NCBI GenBank assembly: GCA_039654915.1
Contig: CM077594.1
Span: forward strand, 46,949,001 to 47,013,000
DNA: 64,000 bases
Direction: 5' to 3'
Source of the DNA: Aquilaria yunnanensis
Taxonomy: Eukaryota > Streptophyta > Magnoliopsida > Malvales > Thymelaeaceae
The notes under the pieces were generated by a model. It was not told the DNA's origin, searched no databases, and was given only the letters and a program-made list of their open reading frames with translations. Positions 34,520-45,407 of this stretch are shown piece by piece (position 1 is the first letter of the stretch; each line of letters starts with the position of its first letter). The position numbers were made by a program, and so were the translations under genes.

Positions 34520-34868
34520 GGTCGAGTCGTTGAAGAAGGAGCCGAAGGGGGAAGAGCAGATAAAGGCGCTGGAGGAGGAGGTCACGGATCTGAAGGACGA
34601 GCTTGACGACCTCGAGCTTGAGAAGAACAAGTCTGATCAGATGAGCAAGGTCACGTTCCAGGACGGCTTCTGCCTTGCTCGGCACCAGGTTCTCCAGAGG
34701 TTCCCAGATCTGGACCTCTCTTTTCTAGAGGGTCTAAACATTCCTGGGGGACCTCGGTGGAAATGGTCCAAGGTCGAACATCTGAAACTTCCTCCTTCAA
34801 TTCCAGCGCCGAAGGTGGTGGAAAAGGGCGGGCAAACGAGTGGCTCTCGGGACGCCGCGAACCCTTAG

Positions 34869-35495
34869 GCTATTTTAGGGCCCCTTTTCCTTCCCTTCTA
34901 TTTTGCAATCCTTCTTCGGGCAGTTCTTTACTGTAAAGCAGCTTTGCTCTTAATGAAGATTTTTTTGGCTAAGTCTTTTCTTGCAAGTTTCTTCATTTCC
35001 ATTGTCCCGAACACATTCGCTCAAGAGACTTCGGAAAACCTGCGATTAAAGAAACTTTTTTACCTTCCTTTGTCCCGAGTGCGCTTGCTTGAAAGACTTT
35101 CTGGAAGGCCTGAAAAAATTTGACTAAGTCTTTTTGCAGGCTTTTGCATTTCCAATTTACCCCGAACATGATTGCTCAAGGGACTTCGGAAAACCTTCAG
35201 TCAAATTTTTTGTTTTTCCAGTTGTCCCGAGCATGTTTGCTCAAGGGACTTCGGAAAACCTTTCGTGAGATTTTTCACTTCCCATTTTCCCGAGCATGTT
35301 CGCTCAAGGGAGTTTGGAAAATTATCTTCTGCGCTGGCTATGGCGAGTACTTCTGCGAGATTTTTGTTTTCCATCTTTCCCGAGCGACGCTTTATCATGG
35401 CGAGCACCTTTGCGGAATTTTGTTTTGCCTAATTTTTGTACACTTAAGAATTTTTCTCAAGGCCATTCTGCACAACATAACTCCTCCGCTCAACC
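34869..35495. repeat. Spacer between converging genes of C
   Basis: Counterpart of 15514-16180 in E. It holds about five units with the core GCTCAAG preceded by a CCCGAGCATG-like block (about 35019, 35087 degenerate, 35174, 35239, 35302). No gene is seen. Confidence 0.72.
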
Positions 35496-38400
35496 TTAAG
35501 CGTAGAATTTTTTCAAGTCGTCTGAGTGCCAAGTGTTCTTCAATTCTACGCCTTCGGCGTAGCCAAGCTTGTACACGTCTTTTCGTACTTCGTCGAGAAC
35601 CAGATAGGGTTCTTCCCAGTTTGCGTGAAGTACGCCATGGGATGGCCTTCGGGGTGTGAAGTCGGCCTTTCGGAGAACGAGGTCTCCCTTCTTGATTTCT
35701 TTTGGCCTGGCCCGTAAGTTTACAGCCGCGGCCACTCTTTGCTGAAAAGCTTTTCTTCTCAGCTCGGCTATTTCTCTATGTTCAGCCACAAGATCGAGAT
35801 TGGTTCTCAAGCCGAGGTCATTACCACCTTCATCAAATACTTGCACCCGTACTGAAGGTTGAACTACCTCTAGTGGGATAATGGCCTCTGTTCCGAAGAC
35901 GAGTGAGAAAGGAGTCTCCCCTGTGGCTCTTCGGGGCGTCGTTCGGTAGCTCCATAATACACTTTGGAGTTCTCCAGGCCATTTCCCTTTGGCTTCCCCT
36001 AGTCTCTTTTTCAGGCCATCTTTTATGGTCCTGTTCGATACTTCCACCTGCCCGTTGCTTTGGGGGTGAGCTACTGGGGCGAAGTGCATCTTTATTCCGA
36101 GGTCGCTGATGGATTCTTGGAATCCTTTGTCTGTGAACTAGGATCCATTATCAGCTGCTAGTACCCTCGGTATGCCAAATCTGCATACGATGTTCTTTCG
36201 TAGGAACTTCTGCACTTCTTTTGCCGAGATAGTTGCTAGTGGTTCTGCCTCCACCCACTTTGAGAAATAGTCCACTGCTACAACGCAGAATTTCACGCCT
36301 CCGGGTGCTGTGGGGAGTGGCCCAATAAGGTCTATACCTCAGACTGCGAAGGGCCAAGGATAGTCTGTCGAAGTTACCATTTTCGAGGGTGTCCTCTGGA
36401 TTTTCGCGTGTCTCTGGCAGCTACCACATTTCCGGACGAACTGTCTTGCGTCCTTTCTCAGGGTAGGCCAGAAGTATCCTTGGCGGAGTATCACTGCTGC
36501 GAGGGCATCAGTTCCAATGTGTGAACCACACATGCCTTCGTGAACTTCTTCAAGGACCATTTCAGTATCCTTTTCATCCACATATCTTTGCAGCGGATTC
36601 GCATATTCCTACCGATATAACTCTTCACCAATCAGGAAGAATCTTCCGGAGAGTCTTCGCAGTCTTGCAGCATCGCCGGGGTCTTCGGGGAGCAAATTCT
36701 CTGCGAGGTATCTTTTTATTCGGTCTTTCCATCCTGTTCCCGAGGTCGTCATGCTCGGCACTGAGATGCTCGGATGGTCTAGCACCTCGGTCTATGTTTT
36801 TGACTTCGCCAAGCAATCTGCCTCAGTGTTATTCGGCCGAGGTACATTTTCGATCCGTAAGGCGTCAAACTCTTGGATGAGCTTTGCTACTAGCTCATGA
36901 TATTTTGCCAAAATTGGGTCCTTCACCCCAAATCTCCTGCCGTCTGCTGAACTACCAGCTGGGAATCGCTGTGAGCCTTTAAGTTTTTCACGCCAATCTT
37001 TCTGGCTAAGCGCAATCCCGCTATAAGGGCTTCATACTTAGCTACATTGTAGGTGACGTTGAAGCTGAACTTGATAGCCTTCATTACCTCCAGGCCTTCG
37101 GGGCCCCTGATAATTACTCCAGTTCCCTGCTGTTCAGACCCCGAGGCTCCGTCTACGTGCAAGGTCCATTCTGGCTCACGCTCTTTTGGATCCGAGTGGC
37201 TCTCCTCAGTGGTGGGTATTTCGACGATAAAATCTTCCAGGGCTTGAGCTTTTATGGCCTTCCAAGGCTCATACGTAATTTCGTGTTCGCCCAGCTCTGT
37301 GCACCACTTGGAGAGCCTTCCCGAATGATCAACTCTCTTCATAACATCCCGTAGCGGTAGACTACTTCAGACGATGATGGGGTGAGCCTGAAAGTATGGT
37401 CGCAGCCTTCTCCCTGCAAGCACCAAGGCGTATATAGCTTTTTGAAGCAAAGGGTACCTGACTTCGGCGCCATGCAGGGACTTGCTGACATAGCAGATCG
37501 GCCATTGCTTTGACCCTTCTTCTTTCATGAGGACCGAGCTCACAGCTTTTTCTGTGACGGTGAGGTACAGTACGAGGGGCTCTCCCTCCCGAGGTTGTCG
37601 CAGAGTCGGCAGGCTGGCCAGGTAGACTTTGAGTTCTTCCCAGGCCTTTTGGCAATCTTCTTCCCAAGGATGATCATTTCTTCCGAGGTCGCCTTCCATA
37701 TTTGTTCCCTTTGTGAGGACTTTGACGAAAGGTCTACACCTATCTCCGTACCTGGAAATAAACCTGCTCAGAGAGGTTATTCTTCCGGTGAGTCTCTGCA
37801 CATCTTTGACTGTGGCAGGAGTTCGGCACTCAAGCAGAGCCTTAATCTTCTCGGGGTTAGCATCGATGCCTCTTTCGGATACCATGTACCCAAGGAATTT
37901 TCCCGAGGTCACCCCGAAGATGCCCTTGTTAGGATTAAGGTGGATCCCGAAGGCTTTGAGCTTTTGGAAGGTTTCCTCTAAATCTGCAACGTGGTAGCCA
38001 GGCAGCATATCATCAACATACACCTCCATGTTTCTCCCCATTTGGTCTTTGAAGACCTTGCTCATCAGCCTCTGGTAGGTGGCTCCTGCATTTTTTAGCC
38101 CGAATGGCATGCTGATATAGCAGTATGTTCCTACCTCGGTGATGAAGGCAGTCTTCTCTTCATCTTCGGGGTCCATCCTTATCTGATGGTAGCCACTGAA
38201 GGCATCTAGGAAACTTAGGAGCCCATATTCGGTAGTTGAATCTACCAGTTGATCTATTGGCGGCAGAGGGTATGAGTCTTTCGGGCAAGCATCGTTCAAG
38301 TTTCTGAAGTCGATGCACGTCCGGAGTTTGCTGCTACCTTCTTTTGTGGCGATGACAACGTTGCTTAACCATTCGGGGTACTTGACCTCCCTGATAACTT

Positions 38401-39452
38401 CAGCATCTAGGAGACGCTGGACTTCGGTTTTGACAAAGTTGCTTTTGTGGGCTGAGATGCTTCGTTTCTTTTGCCGGACAGGCCTTGCTTCCGGACTAAC
38501 TTTGAGGCTGTGCTGTACTATGCCAGGGTTCACGAGTAGTCAAACAGATCTTTATTTTCCAGCAGAAAGGATACAAGTTTTTCTTTGTCACCTTCGGCTA
38601 AGCTTTTCCATATTCGGGTAGATTGACCTGGGACAAGTTCTATTGCTTCCATTTCTGTTTTGGCGAGATCTTCTTCTTTGCCTTTTTCTGGTGCCCTTGC
38701 CTCCACTGTTTGCGCGAGGTTGTTGCCGAAGCTTTTCGCGCTTTCATGAACACCTTTCTTACCTCGGCTTCGTCTATGAACACATCTGCATCTCCATCCT
38801 TGGTGGTGAATGTGATAGTCAAGTACTTCACATCAGGGCGAATATGCAGGTTCCCCATTGTCTGCCTTCCAAGGATGGCATTGTACGAGGACGGGACATT
38901 CATGACGATGAATCTCGCCATTGTGGAGGCGTGCAACTCAGCTACTCCGTTCACCGAAGTCCCTTTCATCATCAGCGGGAGGTCGATCCATCCGAGGACG
39001 GGGAGTTCGGATGGTCCAACCCCAAAAGTGGGTGAGGTGACAGGCTTCAGTTCCCTGCTGGAGATGCCCAAGCTCGGCAGCAGGTGCGAGAATAGGACGT
39101 CAGCATTTGAGCCATCATCAAGCAACACTCTTTTGACGTACCAGTTCCCTATTCTCGCCATAATCAGCAGCGGATCGTCATGGGGGAAGACGACGATGGA
39201 GCCATCTTTGCGAGCCAACTTCTTTGATGGACTTTGATACTCCATGACAGCAATTTCTCTGGCTTTCCGCTTTCTTTCCAAGGATGGGAGCCCCGTGGTG
39301 ATGGTTTAGATAACCCCTGCTGGAGGTGGAGGGCGCTTTTTTGGACTTCTATTTCTCCGCCTGTCGGAGTCATAGTCCTCATCTTCGGCCATTTCTTCCC
39401 CCATTTTTCTGTCTTTCGGGGATGGCATCCTCAGGTACTTCCGAAGTTGGCC
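35496..39452 (-). pseudogene. Gypsy C pol: protease, RT, RNase H, integrase
   Basis: Minus-strand remains, close to E throughout. Protease (39281-38640) has DDGSNADVLF; RT (38533-37367) has YVDD but lacks five residues right after the following Met, which E has, from a 15-bp deletion near 38010. RNase H is 37342-36923; the integrase zinc finger is at 36581-36430 (HEGMCGSHIG ... CGSCQRH). The integrase core is broken by TGA (36341-36339) in place of the Trp codon before GIDLIGP and by TAG (36140-36138) in place of Gln after DNGS. The C-terminal integrase piece 36089-35496 is open. A frame break lies near 38600-38530. The protein is not functional. Confidence 0.9.
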
Positions 39453-40920
39453 CTATTTTATCAGCGACTCTATGTACTTCTTCAGCTGGAAGCAATCTTC
39501 GGTGTCATGACTGTGGTCGCGATGAAACTGGCAGAACTTCTTGGCATTCTTTTTGTTACCGGTGGTCATGGCCCTTGGTCGCCGAATCTGCGTCCCTTGC
39601 CTTTCCAGCGCCATGAGAATATTGGTCCGTGAAGTGCTCAATGGTGTGAAACTTTGAGGTTTCCTTCCTCGCATCCTCCGAGGTTGTCCTGCGTGTTCGG
39701 TAGGATGCCGAGCTTGTTGACTGGACTGTTCGGCGCGGTGGTGATCAGACTTCGGCCCAGCCATTCTTAGTCCTTCGGCAGTCATGTGCTGTTCTGCTCT
39801 TCGGTAAAGTTCTCCGAGGGTCTCCGGGGGGTCCTTTGAGAACTCGTAGAACAGCTGTGAGTCTCGCCGAAGGCCTCGTATCATGGCAAGAATGCGGATT
39901 TTGGGCCTGAAGTCTGGGACGCTCAGACCTTCCCTGTTGAATCTTTCGACATAGTCTCGTATGGTTTCTCCATTCCTCTGCTCTATGTCGAACATCTGCA
40001 CAGGCATCTTCGCCGTAGGTCGGCTCCCAATGAACTGTTGGGTGAAGGCTGTGGACAACTCCTGGAACTCAGTGATGGTTCCTGAAGGCAAGGAATTGTA
40101 CCACGCCGTGGCTGGCCCTGTGAGGTGGACAACTCCTGGAACTCAGTGATGGTTCCTGAAGGCAAGGAATTGTACCACGCCGTGCCTGGCCCTGTGAGGG
40201 TGACTTCGAAGCACTTGCACATGGTATGGCTGCCTCAACAACGGCCTGAATAAATGGCGAGTCATCTTCGCAGCATGTTCCCAAGAGTCTGGCCCAAACA
40301 GGTTTTCTGGCCACTTGTTTCTCCACTCTGTCCAGCCGTGCTAGTATCCTCTCCATCAACACTGTGGTGCTAGGGCTTTCTTCAGGGAATGGAGATCGCC
40401 GACGCCTCTTCGGGGGGCGAGTTCGGCGCTGAGGGGATAAGGACCTCGGCTCAGGCGACGAACTGCTTCGCTGTGAGACTCTCGGTCGCTTGGACCTGGT
40501 TTGTCCCACAGGCCCTTTCCCGAGGGCTATATCTTCTGTGGATGATTCTTCGCGAGGGTCTCCACTCCCCGAACTGCGATGTGTAGTCTTGCGGCTTTTC
40601 TCCCGAGGGCGTGTCGGTAAGGGGGGTCTCTGGGCCTGTGCTTGCTGTGGCCACCTTCGGTCGATCTGCTGGGTCATTTCAGACACGACCGAATGCTGAA
40701 AGTCCCTCAAGAAGCTCATGGTGATTACCAGAGGGCGGTCTTCCTCAGGCGCAGAAGTCCCTGGGAGTGTTTGCTCAGCAGCCGGTTGTATCTCAGGCGC
40801 GGACGGGGACTTCGGGAGCCTCTTGTCCTTAGAACGCCGAGTCTCAACGACGGCGATCTCAGAGCGGGTTCCCACAGACAGCGCCAAATGATCGCCAGGG
40901 GCCTCATCGTTTATAGTCAT
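39453..40920 (-). pseudogene. gag of gypsy C, rearranged
   Basis: Starts at ATG 40920, 32 bases inside the 5' LTR and in the same place as in E and A. The Arg/Ser-rich N-terminal part is open to about 40240. There a deletion of about 110 bp relative to E removes the start of the capsid-like domain, and 40082-40190 contains a direct duplication of about 70 bp, so the frame is lost. The rest (40091-39453) is open, with NGETIRDYVERFN and the Cys/His block FCQFHRDHSHDTEDC. It ends at TAG (39455-39453) where E has CAG. It cannot make full Gag. Confidence 0.88.
40868..40888 (-). other. Primer-binding site of gypsy C
   Basis: On the minus strand TTTGGCGCTGTCTGTGGGAA follows the LTR end GATCA. One base differs from E in the GGCGCC core (GGCGCT). 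Confidence 0.82.
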
Positions 40921-41750
40921 GGTGACTGGTGGAGAGACTTCTGGGAGGAAGAACGCCTGGTGGAATGGATAGCCCCAAAGAGAGTGCCTAAAAGCTCAGA
41001 AACAAAGGGTTAGGAGGTCCCCGGAGTGTTTTTTCTGGGGGGAAGCCTCCGACGCCCAAGTCAGTGGTGGCTGAGAAAAGGCAGAGGAAATAGCACAAAG
41101 GGCTGAAGAATCTCGCCTAGTAGTTTTCTCAGAGTGTGGGAGCAGTGTTTGGCCAACCAACCAGCCTCCTGCCATGTATTAATTCCTGGTATTTAAAGGA
41201 GTGCCTAGCAGGTTCAGATCACGACACGTGTTCGGTCGGATGTTCCCTGAGTTTCTGGGCGTAGGAGACAGATAACTGGTAGCAGGGTGTCCTGAGCCAC
41301 GTGCTGAGATGGGCCATGATGTGATTCTGATGGCGTCCGTATGTTAGAGCGCCTATTCAGGCGACTTTATGACGTCCGTGAAAGGATGTGTCAGAGGCTT
41401 CCTTAAATGCTTCCATAAACGCTCCTGCCGTACTCCCGAGGTCCCTAGGTGAGGTCGTCCTCTAGTTCGGACAGAGCCTCTTCGGGAAACAAGCCCTCAG
41501 TTCGGGGGTTCCGCCTTCGGGGATATCATGTTCGGCTCGCTATTTCTGGTGCCACTTTCCCGAAGGCGATATGTTCACAACCATGGGGGGCGAGTAGTGT
41601 CCTCGGGGTTTCCTGGCGTGCCGGGCTCGGAGCTCTTCGGCTATCTCCCGAGGTGCCTGATCGCACCTTTTCTCGGGTAGCGCCAGCTTCTTTTGGCCAT
41701 CATTGTGGTAGGGAGTTCGGCCAGATAGAGGCGATAGCATTTGGCTATCA
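40889..41750 (-). repeat. 5' LTR of gypsy C
   Basis: 862 bp, minus-strand TGATAGCC (41750) to GGCGATCA (40889). The target duplication GAAGT follows at 41751-41755. It matches the two pieces of the 3' LTR. Confidence 0.94.
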
Positions 41751-42585
41751 GAAGTCTTACTTCCCTTTTCCTTAGCAAGTTCTTCAAGATAGGGCTTGTA
41801 GTTGCGCTTCCAGTGTCCAGGTTGCTTACAATGGAAGCATTCCCTTTCCTTTGCCACACCACCTTTGGTTTCAGTGAAGCTGAAGAAGAACTAGCATTGG
41901 AATTTCCATTAGCTTTATCCTTCTTCTTATTGGCTTTTCCCTTTCCCTTGCCCTTTCGAACCAACAAAATGGGCTTAGCCTTCTTAAGATTTTGCTCAAC
42001 AGTTCTCAACATGTTGAGCAATTCAGCAAGGGACTTGTCAAGGTCGTTCATGTTATAGCTCATGATGAACTGACTGTAGCTTTCAGGCAACGATTGCAAG
42101 ACTACATCGACAACCAACTCTTTCTGAAGAGTAAATCCCAAATTCTCAAGATTCTCAATGTACCCAATCATCTTGTGCACATGAGGACCCACGGGACTTC
42201 CCTCAAACATCTTGCACTGAAACAATGCCTTAGAGGTCTCAAACCTCTCATGCCTAGCTTGCTCTTGGAAAAGCATTTTGAGATGTTCGATCATATCGAA
42301 CGCCCCCATGTTCTCATGTTGCTTCTTAAGCTCAGATTCCATGGTAATAAGCATGAGGCATGCAACATCCAAAGCATCATCAGAATGCTTCTTGTGAGCT
42401 TCCCTTTCAGCTCTTGGAGCAGTGGCAGCATGCTCATTCGGAATGGGCTGCTCTAGGACATAAGCCTTTCTCTCTTGTTCGAGGACTATCCTCGAGTTTC
42501 GGTACCATTTGAGAAAATTGGTCCCATTCAGTTTTTCCTTCTCAAGGATCGATCGCAACAAAAGTGTCGATGTGTTTTGTGCCAT
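41751..42585 (-). pseudogene. gag of copia B, cut off by gypsy C
   Basis: Open on the minus strand for about 278 codons from ATG 42585, starting MAQNTSTLLL. It carries the copia gag core (NGTNFLKWYRN, FEMLFQ-like helices, LQSLPESYSQF) and a Lys-rich linker (KGKGKGKANKKKDK), then a zinc knuckle CFHCKQPGHWKRNY in which the fourth ligand, normally Cys, is Tyr. The reading is stopped by the LTR of C at 41750; the protease that follows in the ancestral gene is at 8837. Gag packages the element RNA. The start is supported by its position after the leader and by similarity to Tnt1-like gag beginnings. Confidence 0.9.
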
Positions 42586-45394
42586 GGTTATCTACAACAG
42601 TAAATATGCAGTGTAAGAGTCATGTATTTTAATTCATTTAATAAGGACTTTTATTTAATGATACTCCCACTATTTTCCTCAAAATAATAACCCTTGATAT
42701 TATTTTGGAACACCTCGGCGCTAACGTACTCTAGTGGGCCAAGATCCATATTTGACCATAACCTGAGTCAGCTTTGGCCTGTCTCTCAAGTTACAGTTAT
42801 TTAGGTAGGCAACTCCTTGCCAATTGCATCCCATGCAACTCTTGGATAGTTGGGTGAACAACACTTGTCCAAGCCCAACTCTATGCCTCTAAGTCCCTAA
42901 GCCTATTAGGATTAAGTCGGACCCAAAGTTAGCAATTTGGATATCACTATTATCCCATCGCGCCTTACCAAGATGAACATAGGTGCTTTGCTTTGGCAAA
43001 CCCACCTAATGTTGATCAAAGTCTTGACGAGTGCCAACATTTGGAAGGCATCACATTTAATGACTTAATATTAGTTTGAGGGATTTTTTGTTTGATCTCA
43101 CCAATTTGTTGTCTCCGGTTGTCTTATACATGCATCACATACAAATATAAAACATGCATCTCATGCATTCAAGAAAGTACACGTGACATGGTCATAGCCC
43201 AAACTATGCAATATTCTTAAGCCAATGAGAATATCATAAAAGCCTAAGAAAAGGAAAGAGTCTTCACAAGCTCCTTCTCTTCCTTTCTTGGTTGCCATTT
43301 TGTTGTCACCTCCTTGGACATACCACCTTGGATGATTGTTGGACATACCAGTACATCAATAATAAAAACCTTGAGTTACAGTCGAAGGGAGTAAGGTGAG
43401 AAGAGAATGGACAATGAGAGTGATAAGAAAAGGCATGACTTGCAAGCCGTATTGACAAGTACAACCAATCAAGGGCTATAACCACGCACCATGCTTCAAA
43501 CACGAATCAGCAAATCATGTCAAATCTCATCTGATAAAGATGCATGCCAATTTTCACGCATTGATTAACCAATTTTTATTTATGTGGCGTTTCACATACG
43601 GCGGTCCCACTGGCCAGTCAGCAAGTAGGCTTAGCCTGTGATCTTCTATTTCGAGCCAGTAGGTACCCAAGACTCCTCCATTCGAGCCACCAAAAATACC
43701 TTACTTTCGGTGCCCGAACGGGCCGAATCGGAACCAAGCTAGGGTTTTTGCAACTATTGCAAGAATCCTAATCGATATAGGTATCTCATACCAATCAATT
43801 TCGGGTTAATCTGATTAACCAATTTGTGTTGTTTCTTCATATATCTCATATGTTCATTATGAGTTCCGGTTTCATGCATCATGAATCAATCTAATTAATC
43901 ATGGCCGAAAAGAAATCGAACAAATAACATCATGCGATTCAACACTCAATCTCAATTTTGTTAGTGTTGTGCCCAAAAAGCCAGTCATGAGATGATTGTA
44001 TTTTTGCAAATTGAGTCATGATATTTTATTGAGGCATTAATCCAGCAATTTTGTTTGTTGTTTTGTTTCTGCGTAACGTAATAAACATAATTGTAACCCT
44101 AGAATAATGATATTCTTAAACGTCCCTAGTATAGTATTATTGTGGAGCGGGTTGCAATAATACATAATGACTAGCATATGTGGAGACTAATATGAGATAT
44201 GTAGTCTACATATGGGTACAAGTTGGAGAACTTGTGTACTGGACCGACCCACCATGAGAACACTTCATGGATCGTTATATGAGTGTCATAAGTGATTCTC
44301 ATAGTGATCATAGTATATGTAGTCCTTCGACCTAAGATCATCAAGGTTCCCTACATGTGAGTCACATACTTTGATACTTTCCTTTGTTGCTCGTAACTGA
44401 GTGAACTTGAAGGAGGTCATTGGGTATGTCACATATCATGCGGAGGGATTTGTATGATCAAGATGGGATTTGTCCCTCCTATGTAACGGGAGTGATATCT
44501 TTGGGCCCCTTGATAGAGTGAGACTTAGAAAATGCATGGCCATGCTCCGATGAGTTGATATATGATATCAATGTCATCAGTTTAAGTTAGTCTACTCGGT
44601 AATCAAGAAACCAAAGATTGGGCTATACGAGAGTGACACATTCCATGTCTCGTGCTTAGTCTTGATATCTTGGACAAAGGGACAATGGCATATATCGGTG
44701 ATGATCATAAAGGTTTAGTCGATTCACCGACAATCTTGTCACTTGGGTAGTAATGATGTGTTGCTAGACACCGCTCATTGCTTATGATCATAAATGTGAT
44801 TTATGATCATTGCCAACATGGCAAGAGCCTATTGGGTCGCACACGTAGAGCTATTTGGATCATTAGAGTGCATGGGCTAATTATTTGGGTTATGGTTTCA
44901 CTTTAATTTCGTATTAATAATGGGCCAAGGAGTTGAGCCATTATTAAGCCCGAAATTAAATCCTAATTGGATTAGGGCTTTGAAACCCATTAGGCCTGGA
45001 AGTTGAGTCTCACTATAAATACAACTTTTAAGTGAGAAATTCGCAGGTCTCCTTGCCCTAGCCTCCCAAAAGGACAGCCGCACTCTTCTCTTGCAATTCC
45101 TTGGAGGACGCAAGCTAGCACTGCGAGCGCAAGAGAAACGCATCTCCCGGGACGTGGTGGAAGCGTGGTGATCCCGAGAGGCTCGTGTGGATACCATAGA
45201 GAGCCTGAACAGGTCAACTGTTCAGGTTTTGTGATTCGACTCTACAGTTGAGTGAGAGATCTCAACTGAAAATTAGGTATGAAATTTTTGAACACCTGGT
45301 TTACCCCGTTTCACTTGGATCCTGGAGGGTTTCGGTTAAATTCCGCTGCGCTGTTTGGCTCCCGAAACCCAACAAATTTAGGGTTTTACTTGTA
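42586..45394 (-). other. 5' leader of copia B, interrupted by a solo LTR
   Basis: Between the primer site and gag ATG lie about 1.39 kb of leader (45394-45375 and 43958-42586) once the solo LTR is taken out. I see no coding region in it. Long leaders of this size occur in several copia groups. Confidence 0.6.
43959..45374 (+). mobile_element. Solo LTR of the copia B family
   Basis: 1416 bp, TGTTAGTG...CCCAACA, in the orientation opposite to B. It is flanked by perfect AATTT duplications (43954-43958 and 45375-45379). No interior sequence is present, so it is a solo LTR left by LTR-LTR recombination. It lies in the leader of B and faces the 5' LTR of B across 33 bases. Confidence 0.94.
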
Positions 45395-45406
45395 GCTCTG
45401 ATACCA
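45395..45406 (-). other. Primer-binding site of copia B
   Basis: Minus strand TGGTATCAGAGC, complementary to initiator tRNA-Met, next to the 5' LTR end. Confidence 0.92.
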
Positions 45407-45407
45407 T

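Larger units (their letters stand above)
22758..34868 (+). pseudogene. Antisense gene of gypsy C, split by element D
   Basis: Same four-exon gene as in E: exons 22758-23598, 23667-24053, 24140-24399 and 24479-24824 plus 34525-34868, the last cut by D (TSD GGTCG). Exon 1 is 841 bp in both copies, intron phases are identical (1, 1, 0) and the gene ends at TAG 34866-34868. Exon 3 has two stops, TAG at 24160 where E has TGG (Trp), and TGA at 24184 where E has CGA (Arg). The protein shows the same N-terminal domain, charged linker, coiled coil (EVAALREEF, EEVTDLKDELDDLELEK) and conserved tail (DGFCLARHQVLQRFPDLDL). It is inactive here because of the stops and the 9.7-kb insertion. Confidence 0.88.
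8838..41750 (-). mobile_element. Gypsy element C, Tat-lineage type with antisense gene, inserted in copia B
   Basis: Minus-strand gypsy element with 5' LTR 40889-41750 and a 3' LTR split by element E (8838-9179 and 21434-21969). LTR ends are TGATAGCC and GGCGATCA. Target duplications GAAGT at 8833-8837 and 41751-41755 are perfect. After removing E and D its own length is about 10.96 kb. Order on the minus strand: LTR, primer site, gag-pol (40920-35496), repeat spacer, then the antisense gene on the plus strand (22758-34868, split by D), TATA region, polypurine tract, 3' LTR. Protease, RT, RNase H and integrase follow the Ty3/gypsy order. Stops, a gag rearrangement and a small RT deletion make it defective. 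Confidence 0.95.

Noticed and set aside
45395..45406. Part of a tRNA-Met gene
   Set aside because: Only 12 bases match, at the standard place of a retrotransposon primer site.
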